Assembly: GCA_937944245.1 (NCBI GenBank)
Contig: CALDYY010000009.1
Coordinates: 1-64,000, forward strand
Length of the DNA stretch: 64,000 bases
Origin: an uncultured Saprospiraceae bacterium
Lineage (GTDB): Bacteria; Bacteroidota; Bacteroidia; Chitinophagales; Saprospiraceae
Direction of reading: 5' to 3'
Under the pieces are notes generated by a model. It was not told where the DNA came from, made no database searches, and saw nothing but the letters and a program-made list of their open reading frames with translations. Positions 45,512-54,665 of this stretch are shown here, piece after piece. The translations under genes and the position numbers were made by a program. Position 1 is the stretch's first letter, and every line of letters begins with the position of its first letter.

Positions 45512-45907
45512 ATGAAAAAAGTATATATTGCTGCTATTGCGATGATTTTTGTTGCTGTTGCTGTTTTTATGAGTTCTGCCAGCGACATGAGCACCTATTC
45601 CTCTTTTGCAGATGCCAACCAAGAAGGTAAAAAGGTAAAAGTAGTTGGGCAACTGGCTAAAGATAAAGCCATTGTTTATGATCCATTAGTTGATCCAAAT
45701 GTGACTTCCTTTTATGTACGCGACAATAATGGCATCGAAAAAAAGGTCGTGTTATTGAAGGCAAAGCCACAGGACTTTGAATTGTCGGAGCAAGTAGTAT
45801 TAACAGGAAAAATGAAAGATGGTGAATTTATCGCTACGGATATTTTGATGAAATGTCCATCCAAATATAAAGACGAAGAGTTGTATGTGAAATCAGAGAA
45901 GGGATAA
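45512..45907 (+). CDS. ccmE: Cytochrome c maturation protein CcmE (CXXXY type)
   Basis: A 131-residue haem chaperone with an N-terminal membrane anchor (5-22) and an OB-fold. In the common form a haem is bound covalently by His in an HxxxY motif. Here the corresponding segment is ATDILMKCPSKYKDE, with Cys and Tyr in C-x3-Y spacing and no His. This matches the natural CXXXY variant known from some archaea and Desulfovibrio. GKKVKVVGQLA, KDKAIVYDP and FYVRDNNG are ordinary CcmE strands. It is followed by ccmF after 60 bp. Confidence 0.88.
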   Translation: MKKVYIAAIAMIFVAVAVFMSSASDMSTYSSFADANQEGKKVKVVGQLAKDKAIVYDPLVDPNVTSFYVRDNNGIEKKVVLLKAKPQDFELSEQVVLTGKMKDGEFIATDILMKCPSKYKDEELYVKSEKG

Positions 45908-45967
45908 TACTTCTTTTGATGAACACGATTTGTATTACTATCAAAGTTTACTTTTTACACATCACCC

Positions 45968-48826
45968 ATGTCGGAAATTAAATATGTTGGGGAATTACTC
46001 TGGCCCGCTCAAGTGGGACAGTTTGCTATAATACTAGGTTTTGTAGCAAGTTTGCTATCAGCGGTAGCTTATTTTTTTGCTACACAGCGCCGCGAAAAAG
46101 AAGACTTTTTGGGATGGCAAAATATTGGAAGATTGGGTTTTTTAGTACATGGCATTAGTGTACTTACGGTTATTGGTTTGATTTTTTATCTCATGCTTTC
46201 GCATCGTTACGAGTATCAGTATGTGCAAGCGCATACCTCTGATGATTTGCCTTTTCGGTATGTTTTCTCGGCTTTTTGGCAAGGTCAAGAAGGCAGCTTC
46301 TTGCTTTGGATGTTCTGGCATATTGTTTTAGGTATGGTATTGATGTTTTTTGCTAGACAATGGGAAGCTCCTACGTTAGCTACTTTGGCATTTATTCAAG
46401 CCTTTTTAGGCAGTATGTTGCTTGGAGTTTACATTACAGAAGACATTAAGATAGGTAGTAATCCTTTGTTGTTGTTGAGAGATACGATGAGTATTCCATT
46501 ATTCAACAATGCAGAGTATGTGCAACTCATCAAAGGAAATGGCTTAAATCCTGCATTACAGAATTATTGGATGACCATACACCCACCGACGCTATTCTTA
46601 GGATTCGCTTCTACTGCAATTCCTTTCTGCTACGCTATTGCAGGGCTTTGGACAAATCAACACAAAGCATGGCTAAAACCCGCTTTAAAATGGGCATTAT
46701 TTAGTGCGGGCATTTTAGGTACAGGTATTCTCATGGGTGGTGCATGGGCATACGAAGCCCTTAACTTCGGTGGTTATTGGGCTTGGGACCCAGTGGAAAA
46801 TGCTTCGTTAGTGCCTTGGCTTTTGTTGGTGGCAGGTGTTCACGCTAATCTGATTTCTAATGCAACGGGCTATTCCATGCGAACAGCCTATTTATTCTAT
46901 ATTTTAACCTTTGTGTTCATTCTATACTCTACTTTCTTAACCAGAAGTGGTGTTTTAGGAGAAACGTCTGTTCATGCGTTTACGGAAATGGGGCTGGAGT
47001 GGCAGTTGGTTGGGCTTACAGGAAGCTTTTTATTACTAGGGCTAGGGCTTTTGGTGGCAAAAAGTAAGAATATCCCGAGCGCACCGAAAGAGGAATCTCT
47101 TGCTTCCAAAGAGTTTTGGATGTTCATAGGTACGCTAGTGTTATTGTTTTCTGCTGTGTTGATTATAGGTTCTACTTCCCTACCGATTTACAATAAAATT
47201 CGTCAAATTTTTGACCCTACTTTTGCTGGTTTGGTCATTGATAAGGCAATTCCGCACTATAATAAATATCAAATTTGGATTGCTGTTTTTATTGGCATGC
47301 TTTCCGGGACTGCACAGTTTTTACGCTATAAAGAATTTAATTTCGCTAAACATCTTTCCAAATTTGCTGCCCATATGGGCGTTGCATTGGGGATTACTGC
47401 GGTACTCACTTTTTTAGCTATACAATGGATTAATGCAACAGCTTGGCAATATATTATTTTGTTAGGTGCTGGTATCTTTACCGTTGTTTGCAATATGCAG
47501 TATCTCGTTGTGGTTACGCGAACGAATAGAAAAATGGTTGGTTCTGTGCTTTCGCACGTAGGTTTCGGCGTAATGATTATTGGTATTTTGGCTTCTGGGC
47601 TAAACAAAACCTATCTCTCTCATAACGAATTTGCCATGCGCGGTTTACTAGACGAAGAAATGATTGAAAAAAATATTATTCTTCAGAAAGGTGATCCTAT
47701 TTTCATGAATGGTTATGAGGTAACTTATGTGAAAGATACAATGGAAGGCTTCACTAGGACCTTTGAAATTAACATGAAATACAAAGGAAAGACGGAGCAG
47801 GTACAACAAGAATTTAATCTTTATCCTAGCTTGCTTTACGATAGAGCGCTATCTAAGATTGCTAATATTAATCCAGATACGAAACATTATTTGGGCAAAG
47901 ACATTTTTACGCACATTGCCAATGTTCCTAGAGTAGAATTGGATGTCGAGTATGCGAAAGAGGTAGAAGCAAGTTTGAACTACAAACTTTATCAGCCTAA
48001 ACTTGGAGAAATTTTTGACATTAATGACACCATTACTATTAAAGATGAAAAACGAGGACTAGATACCTCGGTGGTGCGTCGTTATAGAGGTCAGCTTATT
48101 GGGATTGACAAACAACCTAAGCATCCTGATTATCATGCCGAAAAGGGGGATATTGCGTTGGGTGCAGTAGTGCGCATTCAAGACCGCGACTCCATTTACA
48201 TTGCTCGACCTATGTTGGCGTTGCGTGGGCAAGTGTTGTATGGTTATCCTGATCAGGTTAACCGCTTGACGACCAAAGTAAAATTGAATGAAGGCATTTT
48301 TGATTTAATGCTCGCTGATGATGCTAGTTTAGATTATAAGGTCTATCACCTAAAACAAGGAGATAAAATCCAATTTAAAGCGTATCAAATTCAATTTTCA
48401 GGATTTAATAAAACGCCACAGCATCCTAACTATTATGCCCAAGAAGGGGATATTGCTGTTGGCGCGATGTTTAATATCAATAAAGGGCAACAAAATTATA
48501 GCGCACAACCTGTATATTTTATAAGAGAAAGTCGTCCTTTCAACTTAAAAGATGAAGTGTTGGAAGAAGGTATTCATATTCGCTTCAATTCGATTAATCC
48601 AAAGGAGGAATCTATTGAAGTGATGATTGGACAAAATGCCAACTCAAACGCAGGCATTCCTATTGAAATTGCGACTAACTCAGCGCGTACTGACTTTATC
48701 GTATTTGAAGCTATTGAATTTCAAGGAATTAATCTTTTCTGGATAGGCTCAATAACGATGTTACTTGGCTTGTTTTTTAGCATGTGGTATCGAATGCAGC
48801 AAAAACAGAAGTTAGTAAATGCGTAA
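45968..48826 (+). CDS. ccmF: Haem lyase CcmF / CcsA-type cytochrome c biogenesis protein
   Basis: A 952-residue polytopic membrane protein that attaches haem to apocytochrome c. The WWD haem-handling motif is GGYWAWDPVENASLVPWL near 265-283. Hydrophobic segments with histidine-bearing loops (GQEGSFLLWMFWH near 110, TIHPPTLFLGF near 200) are the usual haem-ligand environment. The C-terminal third is a long periplasmic region (560-920) with two similar beta segments (KQPKHPDYHAEKGDIALG and KTPQHPNYYAQEGDIAVG) ending in a last membrane helix. The size is larger than Proteobacterial CcmF (about 650), consistent with Bacteroidota forms. It is downstream of ccmE; other ccm genes are not seen. Confidence 0.93.
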   Translation: MSEIKYVGELLWPAQVGQFAIILGFVASLLSAVAYFFATQRREKEDFLGWQNIGRLGFLVHGISVLTVIGLIFYLMLSHRYEYQYVQAHTSDDLPFRYVFSAFWQGQEGSFLLWMFWHIVLGMVLMFFARQWEAPTLATLAFIQAFLGSMLLGVYITEDIKIGSNPLLLLRDTMSIPLFNNAEYVQLIKGNGLNPALQNYWMTIHPPTLFLGFASTAIPFCYAIAGLWTNQHKAWLKPALKWALFSAGILGTGILMGGAWAYEALNFGGYWAWDPVENASLVPWLLLVAGVHANLISNATGYSMRTAYLFYILTFVFILYSTFLTRSGVLGETSVHAFTEMGLEWQLVGLTGSFLLLGLGLLVAKSKNIPSAPKEESLASKEFWMFIGTLVLLFSAVLIIGSTSLPIYNKIRQIFDPTFAGLVIDKAIPHYNKYQIWIAVFIGMLSGTAQFLRYKEFNFAKHLSKFAAHMGVALGITAVLTFLAIQWINATAWQYIILLGAGIFTVVCNMQYLVVVTRTNRKMVGSVLSHVGFGVMIIGILASGLNKTYLSHNEFAMRGLLDEEMIEKNIILQKGDPIFMNGYEVTYVKDTMEGFTRTFEINMKYKGKTEQVQQEFNLYPSLLYDRALSKIANINPDTKHYLGKDIFTHIANVPRVELDVEYAKEVEASLNYKLYQPKLGEIFDINDTITIKDEKRGLDTSVVRRYRGQLIGIDKQPKHPDYHAEKGDIALGAVVRIQDRDSIYIARPMLALRGQVLYGYPDQVNRLTTKVKLNEGIFDLMLADDASLDYKVYHLKQGDKIQFKAYQIQFSGFNKTPQHPNYYAQEGDIAVGAMFNINKGQQNYSAQPVYFIRESRPFNLKDEVLEEGIHIRFNSINPKEESIEVMIGQNANSNAGIPIEIATNSARTDFIVFEAIEFQGINLFWIGSITMLLGLFFSMWYRMQQKQKLVNA

Positions 48827-48852
48827 ACAATAATTGTAATTGTAAAGACAAT

Positions 48853-48906
48853 TGAATTTTACTGCAACTATCTTTGAAATGAGGGCGTTGTTTGCAGTAA
48901 AATTCA
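48853..48906 (+). promoter_or_regulatory. Perfect 15-bp inverted repeat enclosing a -7 box
   Basis: TGAATTTTACTGCAA (48853-48867) and its exact complement (48892-48906) flank a 24-nt loop. The loop holds TATCTTTG (48869-48876), an exact -7 box. The right arm ends 4 nt before the ATG at 48911. It could be the terminator of ccmF, an operator, or a structured leader. Confidence 0.55.
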
Positions 48907-48910
48907 GTTT

Positions 48911-49684
48911 ATGAATCATCAAACGTTTAGCTTACTCCTTGTTAGTGTGCTTGTTCCAAGCCTGTTCAATTTATTCAAAAGTTGTACTACTGCGACGACC
49001 TCTCCAGAAATAAGTAAGGCACAAAGTATTATTAATCGCGCTATTGAAGTGCATGGTGGAGAAAGTCGCTATGCTAATTTAGAAGTAAGCTACGTTTTTA
49101 GAAATCGCTTATATACGTTGCATCATCAACCAAATGGTCAATTCGAGTACACTCGATCGTTCACAGAAAAAGAACAAAACATAAAAGATGTGTTAACAAA
49201 TAGTGGTTTAGTACGCTATGTTAATGACGAGAAAGTTACATTACCTGATACCACTGTTAGTAAATACGCTAATTCAGTCAATTCTGTGCATTATTTTGCC
49301 TTGCTGCCTTATCGCTTGAATGACCCTGCCGTCATCAAAACCTACAAAGGAGAAACTACTATTAAAGAAAAAAACTACGAAGTAGTAGAGGTTACTTTTC
49401 GTCAAGACGGAGGAGGTGAAGATTTTGAAGACCAATTTTACTTTTGGTTCAATAAATCTGATGGTACAATGGATTATCTGGCATACAGCTACGATACGGA
49501 CGATAAAGGCATTCGTTTTAGGGCAGTAAGTAATGTACAAGTCATTAAGGGGATGCGCTTTCAGGATTATATCAACTACAAAGTTCCTCTAGGAACGCCA
49601 TTAGAGGTATTACCTAAAATGTATGAACAAGGCACTTTGGAAATGCTTTCTACGATTGCATTAGAGAAAATTCACATAGAATAA
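48911..49684 (+). CDS. DUF6503-family envelope protein
   Basis: A 257-residue exported protein with an N-terminal hydrophobic signal (MNHQTFSLLLVSVLVPSLF) and a Cys near 25 in FKSCTT, which could be a lipoprotein site though the lipobox is poor. The mature part starts with AQSIINRAIEVHGGESRYANLEVSY and has beta strands typical of the LolA/DUF6503-like group, for example YFWFNKSDGTMDYLAYSY. No enzymatic motif is seen. The LolA-like fold suggests binding of a lipid or hydrophobic ligand; that is inference. Single gene with an odd inverted repeat in front. Confidence 0.7.
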   Translation: MNHQTFSLLLVSVLVPSLFNLFKSCTTATTSPEISKAQSIINRAIEVHGGESRYANLEVSYVFRNRLYTLHHQPNGQFEYTRSFTEKEQNIKDVLTNSGLVRYVNDEKVTLPDTTVSKYANSVNSVHYFALLPYRLNDPAVIKTYKGETTIKEKNYEVVEVTFRQDGGGEDFEDQFYFWFNKSDGTMDYLAYSYDTDDKGIRFRAVSNVQVIKGMRFQDYINYKVPLGTPLEVLPKMYEQGTLEMLSTIALEKIHIE

Positions 49685-49797
49685 ATACGTTTGTATGTGC
49701 CGTTAGCGTGACTTCCATCTATATTTGCGTCTGAATGATGAATTAATTCACCATTACTAAAGGTGAAAAGGAATTTTTTTAAAAAACGCAATTAAAA

Positions 49798-50748
49798 ATG
49801 AGTACAAAAATTACGCTATTTACAGCTTTGTTCGCGTTGTGTTATTTACCATTTGCTTTAGCACAGACTACGGAAGAATTAACTGCTCAAAAAGAAGCAA
49901 AATCCACAGAGTTAGCAGCATTAGAAGCGCAACTCAAAGAATTAACAGGTAAAGTAGGCGCACTGAAAGCGGAAGTAACTGGCTTAACAGATTTACTTAC
50001 ACCTTATCCGCGTTGGAATGTCGGTGCTTTGGGAACAGTTGGCTTGAACTTAACGCAATTTAGCAACTGGTTGCAAAGAGAAACGCCGAACACCTCTGCT
50101 GCTACCATTGGATTTACGATGAATGGTTTTGCTAATTTGCAACAGAAAAAATATTTCTGGCGCAATGGTGCAAACATGAACTTGGCTTGGATAAGATTTA
50201 ATGACAAAGACGACAGCGGTACAGACAATGAACTTAGAGTAGCTGCTGATGCCTTCAACGCTACTTCCTTGTTTGGCTATAAGCTGACAGAAAAATTTGC
50301 TGCCTCTGGTTTAGGTGAATATAGAACTTCTCTTTTGGATGGTAGATTTAACAATCCGGGTTATTTGGATTTAGGGGTTGGAGCTACATGGACACCAATT
50401 CAAAATCTCGTAGTCGTGTTTCATCCTTTGAACTACAATTTTGTGTTTTCTGATGATACTTTCGATTTCCAATCTTCTTTAGGCACAAAGGTTGTAGCAG
50501 ACTACACACAACGTATCCAAAGTATTGCTTGGAAATCTAATTTCTCGGGCTTTTTGAGCTATAAAGATGCAGCCGAACTTTCTAACTGGACTTGGATAAA
50601 TAGCTTTTCTACTGCTTACAAAGGTATTGGTATCGGCTTTGAGCTAGGTTTGAGAAATAACAATCAAGAGTCAGCAGCTAGAAATTTGAGTAATAACCCA
50701 TTACAAACTTATTATGTGTTGGGCTTAAGTTATAGCATTGCAAAATAG
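49798..50748 (+). CDS. DUF3078-family outer-membrane protein
   Basis: A 316-residue exported protein. The signal peptide is about 1-22 (LFALCYLPFALAQ). Residues 25-65 form a short coiled coil with heptads of Leu and Ala (ELAALEAQLKELTGKVGALKAEV). Residues 70-316 are DUF3078: WNVGALGTVGLNLTQFSNW, FANLQQKKYFWRNGANMNLAW and a barrel-like end YYVLGLSYSIAK. The coil may trimerise the protein or reach peptidoglycan. It is a single gene ending at a bidirectional hairpin. Confidence 0.8.
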   Translation: MSTKITLFTALFALCYLPFALAQTTEELTAQKEAKSTELAALEAQLKELTGKVGALKAEVTGLTDLLTPYPRWNVGALGTVGLNLTQFSNWLQRETPNTSAATIGFTMNGFANLQQKKYFWRNGANMNLAWIRFNDKDDSGTDNELRVAADAFNATSLFGYKLTEKFAASGLGEYRTSLLDGRFNNPGYLDLGVGATWTPIQNLVVVFHPLNYNFVFSDDTFDFQSSLGTKVVADYTQRIQSIAWKSNFSGFLSYKDAAELSNWTWINSFSTAYKGIGIGFELGLRNNNQESAARNLSNNPLQTYYVLGLSYSIAK

Positions 50749-50758
50749 TGCTTTTGTT

Positions 50759-50792
50759 AAAAGATAGTGGTGCTTTTGCGCCGCTATCTTTT
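50759..50792. terminator. Bidirectional terminator between DUF3078 and Nramp genes
   Basis: AAAAGATAGTGGTGC (50759-50773) pairs with GCGCCGCTATCTTTT (50778-50792), with two G-U type pairs and a TTTT loop. A-rich and T-rich flanks suit both directions. The right arm overlaps the last codons of the convergent transporter gene. Confidence 0.7.
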
Positions 50793-52115
50793 AGAAATGA
50801 AAATACGCCAAATCACCCAAGTCAAAATACTAAAAGTGGCAAGGCTAACGCCTGTAATTACCTGATGATTATTTAAGGGAATGGCAATAATACTGGCAAG
50901 TGCCTTGTAAAGATTATACAAACCGAGAAAACAAGCTATGCCCACTACCATTAACATTAGCAAATTTACCATGAACGTATTGGTGTAACCATCAGGAAAT
51001 AGGCGAATATCATTAACAACCAGTAGCAAGAAAATGGCTACGATAGGCAATAGGATGCCGTTAATTGCCTGAGCAAGAATAATCGCTGGAATAGGCTGAA
51101 CATCAAACAAAGAAAAAAGTAATCCAATCATTAAAACAACGCCCCAAACTAATCGGAAGTACAAACTTCTGGGAGACCAATCAGGTGCGGATTTACCTGC
51201 CTTATGGAATGGCTTTTGAAACAAGGATTGAGCAGTTATTGCTGCTGCCAAAGGTGCTGTTATTGCAGAGCTTAATCCTGCGGAAAACAATCCAAAGGCA
51301 AAAAAAACAGCCGTCCAATTAGCGGACTGTTTAGCAATAGCATTAGCTAAGTTCTCAAAAGAAAATTCGCCAGTTACTGAAGTACCAACTACCAAAATAC
51401 ACATAGAAATAATACCACCAAACAGTACAGCAATCGCAACGCCCCATCGCATTTCTGCAATGCTTTGCTCTTGGCTGCTGATGCCCATGGCTAGAAATAA
51501 ATTGTAAGGCACGATTGTTGTACCGATTAAACTTACAATTAGTAAGGCACTATTTTGTGGAAAGCTAGGCACAATAGCAGCTTCTAATACGTTATAAAAA
51601 TAGTTATCTGTTTGCGTAGCAACATAAATAAATAGTATGCCCATTACTGCTACCACTATGCCTAATATACGAGCAATGAATTTGATATTTCCTACCCAGA
51701 GTATGCTTGCGCAGGATAAACCTATTAAAAGCAAAACCAATTTAGGATGCCAGTTAGTTAACAATAAGATACCAGACATAGCTCCAAGCAAATTTCCTGC
51801 TTGATAGGCAGCACAACCAAAAGAGACCGCTAAAAACAATAGTAAACTTATGTTTTCTCCTACTTCATCGGGGTACTTCAATGCAATAATTTCGCCGAGC
51901 TTTTTTCTTGAAGCGATGCTTGCTCTGGCAGCAGCTTCTTGGAGCAATATAGTAGCTAGCGTAGAAAAAAGTAATGCCCAAAGCAACGTCAACTGAAAAT
52001 CAGCACCTGCGCGCGCCGCTGTGGTTACTGTACCTGGACCGATGAATGCTGCCGATACTAAAGACCAGAAAAGAACACTAGATAGCCCACGACCTAGAGA
52101 AATCTGCTTTGCCAT
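50784..52115 (-). CDS. Nramp-superfamily transporter with non-canonical metal site
   Basis: A 443-residue membrane protein with about 11 hydrophobic helices and the LeuT-like Nramp pattern. The first helix has the start SLVSAAFIGPGTVTTAARAG, where canonical Nramp has DPGN; here the Asp and Asn are replaced (GPGT). Helix 6 has LIGTTIVPYNLF where canonical Nramp has MPHN; the Met that binds transition metals is Val and the His is Tyr. So it is an Nramp relative that probably carries something other than Mn2+ or Fe2+, or works by another mechanism. I start it at the ATG at 52115 (MAKQISLG); the ATG at 52130 adds five residues. A -7-like TAAGTTTG lies at 52141-52148. Confidence 0.83.
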   Translation of the reverse strand: MAKQISLGRGLSSVLFWSLVSAAFIGPGTVTTAARAGADFQLTLLWALLFSTLATILLQEAAARASIASRKKLGEIIALKYPDEVGENISLLLFLAVSFGCAAYQAGNLLGAMSGILLLTNWHPKLVLLLIGLSCASILWVGNIKFIARILGIVVAVMGILFIYVATQTDNYFYNVLEAAIVPSFPQNSALLIVSLIGTTIVPYNLFLAMGISSQEQSIAEMRWGVAIAVLFGGIISMCILVVGTSVTGEFSFENLANAIAKQSANWTAVFFAFGLFSAGLSSAITAPLAAAITAQSLFQKPFHKAGKSAPDWSPRSLYFRLVWGVVLMIGLLFSLFDVQPIPAIILAQAINGILLPIVAIFLLLVVNDIRLFPDGYTNTFMVNLLMLMVVGIACFLGLYNLYKALASIIAIPLNNHQVITGVSLATFSILTWVIWRIFISKR

Positions 52116-52317
52116 ATTGTTGAAGTGCACTGATTGACAGCAAACTTAACATTTTTGCATCAATTCCTGCTGAAAAATCAAAACATCTTTATACATTCGA
52201 TGTAAATAACCAACGATTGTATGCCTATTAGCTTTAATAATCTTTTACGGCATTCATCCATTAAATCAAGAGGAAGACTTTAATTTAACACTTTCTATGT
52301 TAACTATTAAAGTGTAC

Positions 52318-54435
52318 TTAGCTATTTGCGGGCAATACCACTTCAAAAGTTGTCCCTTTTCTTAATTGACTGCTAACTTGAATAGCTCCTTTGTTCAACT
52401 TTATTAATTCATTCACCAGGACTAGTCCTAACCCTGTACCTGCCTCGCCATTTGTACCCTTTCTACTCTTTTGGCTTTTTAACTCAAAAAGGGTATTCAA
52501 TTCCTTTTCTTCCATGCCAATACCTGTATCGGAAATCTGTAACATAATTTTGTCCCCTTGCGCCAAACTGCTGACTTTGACTTGTCCTTGTGTGGGCGTA
52601 AATTTGATGGCGTTGTCCACTAAATTGCGCATGATGGTCGTAAAAGCGTTAGCATCAGCAAATACTTCGGCATCTTCAGGAAGGTTGATTTGCAGGTCAA
52701 TCTCTTTTTGGGCTGCTACCGTTTGGAATTGTTCGTAAATATCCTGTGTGGCTTGCGCGATATTGATGGGTACTGGTTGGTACGGCAGCACGTTGCGTTG
52801 TTGTAATGCCCAGTTGAGGAGGTTGTCCAACAGGGCGTTTAATGAGAAAGCTGCTTGCTCTAGGCTTTGACTTAGTTTACCAAGCGTATCGAAGTCTTGT
52901 TTTTGCAAGAGGTAATCTATCTTTTTGCCAATGCCTCGAAAGGCTAAAGAGGGTTTGCGCAAATCGTGACCGATGATGGCAAATAGGCGGTCTTTAGTGG
53001 CGTTCAAGGTTTCTAATTCCACTTTTTGAGCCGTGATGAGTTGATTGGCTTTGGTTTTGTTTCGGTAGTTTTGGTAAATAAAAAAGGCGAGTAATGCCAA
53101 TAAGCTCAATCCTGCTATCAATCCGTATTGGATAAGGCGTTGCCGTTGGAGTTCCGCTTGGTAGAGCAGTTCGGTTTCTTTTTTCTCTTGGTCGAACTCG
53201 TACTGCATTGCTATTCGTGTTGTGGCTTTGGTCGTTTTTTCGTTAAACAAGGAATCCTTTAGGCTCATTGATTCTTCCAAATAGGTTAAGGCTTCCAGTG
53301 GTTGATTAAGTGCTTTGTAGGCTTTATATAGGCAGTCACAATTTTGTTGAATCATCTCCAAACTTTGCAGTTCATTTTTAGCTATTTCGTAACTTTGATG
53401 ACAATACGCTTTAGCGGTTTTAAAATCTCTCATATCTATGGCATTGATTCCAATAGCGAATTGTAGATAAGGAACTAAAGAAACATACTTATTAGATATG
53501 GCTACGGCTAAGCCCTTTCGGAGTAAAGTGTCTGCTTTGTGAAATTCATTTTTGAAGATGTAGTATTCTGCTAGCTGATACTTCCAAGCCACCCAATTGT
53601 AAGTGTTTTCAAAGGAACTCGCCAATTTTTCTCCTCTTACAATATAAGATGCTAGAGTAGTTGTATCGTTTTGTGCTATCTTCAGGTTTATCAAACTCTT
53701 TAACTGGCTTAAGATAGAAAGATTTTCATGGAGCTTTTCTGAGATTTTTAGGGCTTCTTCTTGATATTGAATTGCTAAATCCAAATCCTTCATACTTTCA
53801 TACGCTCTTGCCACATCTATTATAACATCAATTTTATTCGTTTCTTCTAGGTAAGGCAGTAAAGTGTAGTTCTCTAATGCCATAGATAAAGATTTTTCAT
53901 AAAGCCCTTGTTCTCCATAGATGCTTGTCAATAAACCCTGTGCAGTTGCTAAATTCTGCACATCTTTATTCGCCTTTATTTTTGGGAGAAGTGCTTCCAA
54001 ATTTTGAACTACCTCCTTCCATTTACCCAATCTCTTATAAGTCATATTGGTATTTAGAAGTACATTTAAAGCCTTATCTTCATTTCCTAACGCTAGGAAA
54101 GCCTTGTATGCCTGATCATAAAAATCTATTGTTTCTTCGTTATGTCCTGCAATGTGATGAGCGTTACCAACCAAAGATAATCCCACAGCAACCTTCTCTT
54201 CATTTGCAATAGACTTAGCAAAATCTAAATATAACTTGGAAAGCACAATGGCACTATCTAGGTCGTTGTAGAAGTAGTAATTTGTTGTAAGATCAAACAA
54301 AGCATTTAACCGTACCGTATCCACTTGGGTTTTATCCTCCCAAATTGTTCTAAGGCTGTCTTTGTTTCCAAAACAGTGGGTAAAACTCAAAAGAACAATC
54401 CATACGGAGAGCATCGCAAACAGGAAATATTTCAT
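52318..54435 (-). CDS. TPR sensor histidine kinase
   Basis: A 705-residue sensor kinase. After a signal-like hydrophobic start (3-20) come tetratricopeptide repeats over about 30-400, in the periplasm, for example GNAHHIAGHNEETIDFYDQAYKAFLALGNEDKA. One membrane helix (about 428-450, LIQYGLIAGLSLLALLAFFIYQNY region) and a short coiled coil follow, then a HisKA domain with the phospho-His near residue 490 in IIGHDLRKPS. The ATPase has N-box RNLVDNAIKF, G1 ISDTGIGM and G2 GTGLGLVLV. The TPR sensor probably binds a protein or peptide. It is divergent from a LytTR response regulator (gap 230 bp), a likely partner. Confidence 0.88.
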   Translation of the reverse strand: MKYFLFAMLSVWIVLLSFTHCFGNKDSLRTIWEDKTQVDTVRLNALFDLTTNYYFYNDLDSAIVLSKLYLDFAKSIANEEKVAVGLSLVGNAHHIAGHNEETIDFYDQAYKAFLALGNEDKALNVLLNTNMTYKRLGKWKEVVQNLEALLPKIKANKDVQNLATAQGLLTSIYGEQGLYEKSLSMALENYTLLPYLEETNKIDVIIDVARAYESMKDLDLAIQYQEEALKISEKLHENLSILSQLKSLINLKIAQNDTTTLASYIVRGEKLASSFENTYNWVAWKYQLAEYYIFKNEFHKADTLLRKGLAVAISNKYVSLVPYLQFAIGINAIDMRDFKTAKAYCHQSYEIAKNELQSLEMIQQNCDCLYKAYKALNQPLEALTYLEESMSLKDSLFNEKTTKATTRIAMQYEFDQEKKETELLYQAELQRQRLIQYGLIAGLSLLALLAFFIYQNYRNKTKANQLITAQKVELETLNATKDRLFAIIGHDLRKPSLAFRGIGKKIDYLLQKQDFDTLGKLSQSLEQAAFSLNALLDNLLNWALQQRNVLPYQPVPINIAQATQDIYEQFQTVAAQKEIDLQINLPEDAEVFADANAFTTIMRNLVDNAIKFTPTQGQVKVSSLAQGDKIMLQISDTGIGMEEKELNTLFELKSQKSRKGTNGEAGTGLGLVLVNELIKLNKGAIQVSSQLRKGTTFEVVLPANS

Positions 54436-54665
54436 TTTATTTTTTATGTTGGTTTCTGTACCAAATTAATATCTAAAGAACAAGTAGCATTTGAATCCAG
54501 AAAAGATAGATTCAAAATAAAAGTAATACTACATTTTGGATATTTCTCTAGTAAAAACCATTTTTGTCAAGGTCAACATTATTGTTTAAACATTTATCAG
54601 CAAAATGTATTAATGACTAAAAGTACATCATTTTTTAGACTAAGCAAATATTTGGAATAAGGGCA

